In this document: positions 63,768-64,000 of the stretch, one piece after another | Numbering within the stretch: position 1 is the first letter of the stretch | Layout of the letters: the number at the start of each line of letters is the position of its first letter | Origin: Platycnemis pennipes | Taxonomy: Eukaryota; Arthropoda; Insecta; Odonata; Platycnemididae | DNA: 64,000 bases | NCBI GenBank assembly: GCA_933228895.1 | Contig: OW121855.1 | Location: 34,858,698-34,922,697 of the forward strand | Direction of reading: 5' to 3' | Position numbers and translations under genes: made by a program | The notes under the pieces: generated by a model | What the model was told of the DNA's origin: nothing | What the model saw: only the letters and a program-made list of their open reading frames with translations | Databases searched by the model: none

Positions 63768-64000
63768 TGTGTTGGTGTTTATCTAACGACATGGTATTGA
63801 ATGATGTACGTTCTTTTGTTTGTTGTTTATGTTCATAGTATGTTTTTTCTGCCGCTGGTGTCTCTGGTGCCTACTTTCGTGTTTTTTCCCATTGCCTGTA
63901 CTTCCGGTGTGCTGATTTGTAACATGTGACTGGTGAAGCCTTATTAAACATGTGCCGTCATTATATCTGCGTTTTTTTCGCTAATCCAGTCTAAATTTTA
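63768..64000 (+). mobile_element. Inserted sequence at right edge, possible LTR start
   Basis: LINE homology stops inside the endonuclease, and an unrelated T/G-rich sequence begins TGTGTTGGTGTTTATCTAAC. It contains AACATGTGACTGGTGAAGCC and a poly(A)-like TATTAAA near 63,942. The TG start and the position inside a LINE fit the 5' LTR of an LTR retrotransposon running out of the window, but no second LTR or primer-binding site is visible. Confidence 0.3.

Overview
The window looks like nuclear DNA of an arthropod, most likely an insect with a large, repeat-rich genome. The reasons are spliced-gene structure, very low coding density, no operons or ribosome-binding sites, arthropod-type LINEs, tRNA-derived SINE-like units, MITEs, and one exon whose encoded peptide is the N-terminus of an insect-type AP-2 complex alpha subunit. 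Nothing bacterial, viral or organellar is visible. All calls come from reading the sequence; no similarity search was run.

Layout. 1-9,428: no recognisable gene, a GC-rich patch (5,470-5,850) and a short dispersed repeat (7,558-7,690). 9,429-13,831: one long element with inverted ends and a plausible target duplication, carrying a dead pogo/Jerky-type DDE transposase on the minus strand. 13,832-43,450: mostly gene-free sequence holding a second copy of the dispersed repeat, a perfect hairpin, two fold-back elements, two copies of one MITE, SINE-like units, a LINE tail and a CpG-rich island (42,100-43,300). 43,450-49,863: AT-rich, CpG-poor sequence interpreted as intron 1 of AP-2alpha, whose first coding exon (49,864-49,927, minus strand) is the only securely identified host coding sequence. 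51,435-51,925: a tandem array of about 122 bp. 52,376-52,748: an uncharacterised exon-like reading frame.

52,960-64,000 is a graveyard of one endonuclease/reverse-transcriptase LINE family in both orientations. At least eight fragments are present. One is interrupted by the 3' end of a second LINE and by a hAT-like non-autonomous element. A probable solo LTR with a 4-bp target duplication sits among them.

How the parts relate: AP-2alpha is a housekeeping endocytosis gene read right to left; its remaining exons were not found, so intron 1 probably runs on past the left edge. The rest is mobile-element history. Useful clues are the mismatch between the 4.4-kb element's termini and its transposase class, a phase-compatible exon with a stop inside AP-2alpha intron 1, two fold-back elements of similar design, and opposed LINE copies that could form long double-stranded RNA.
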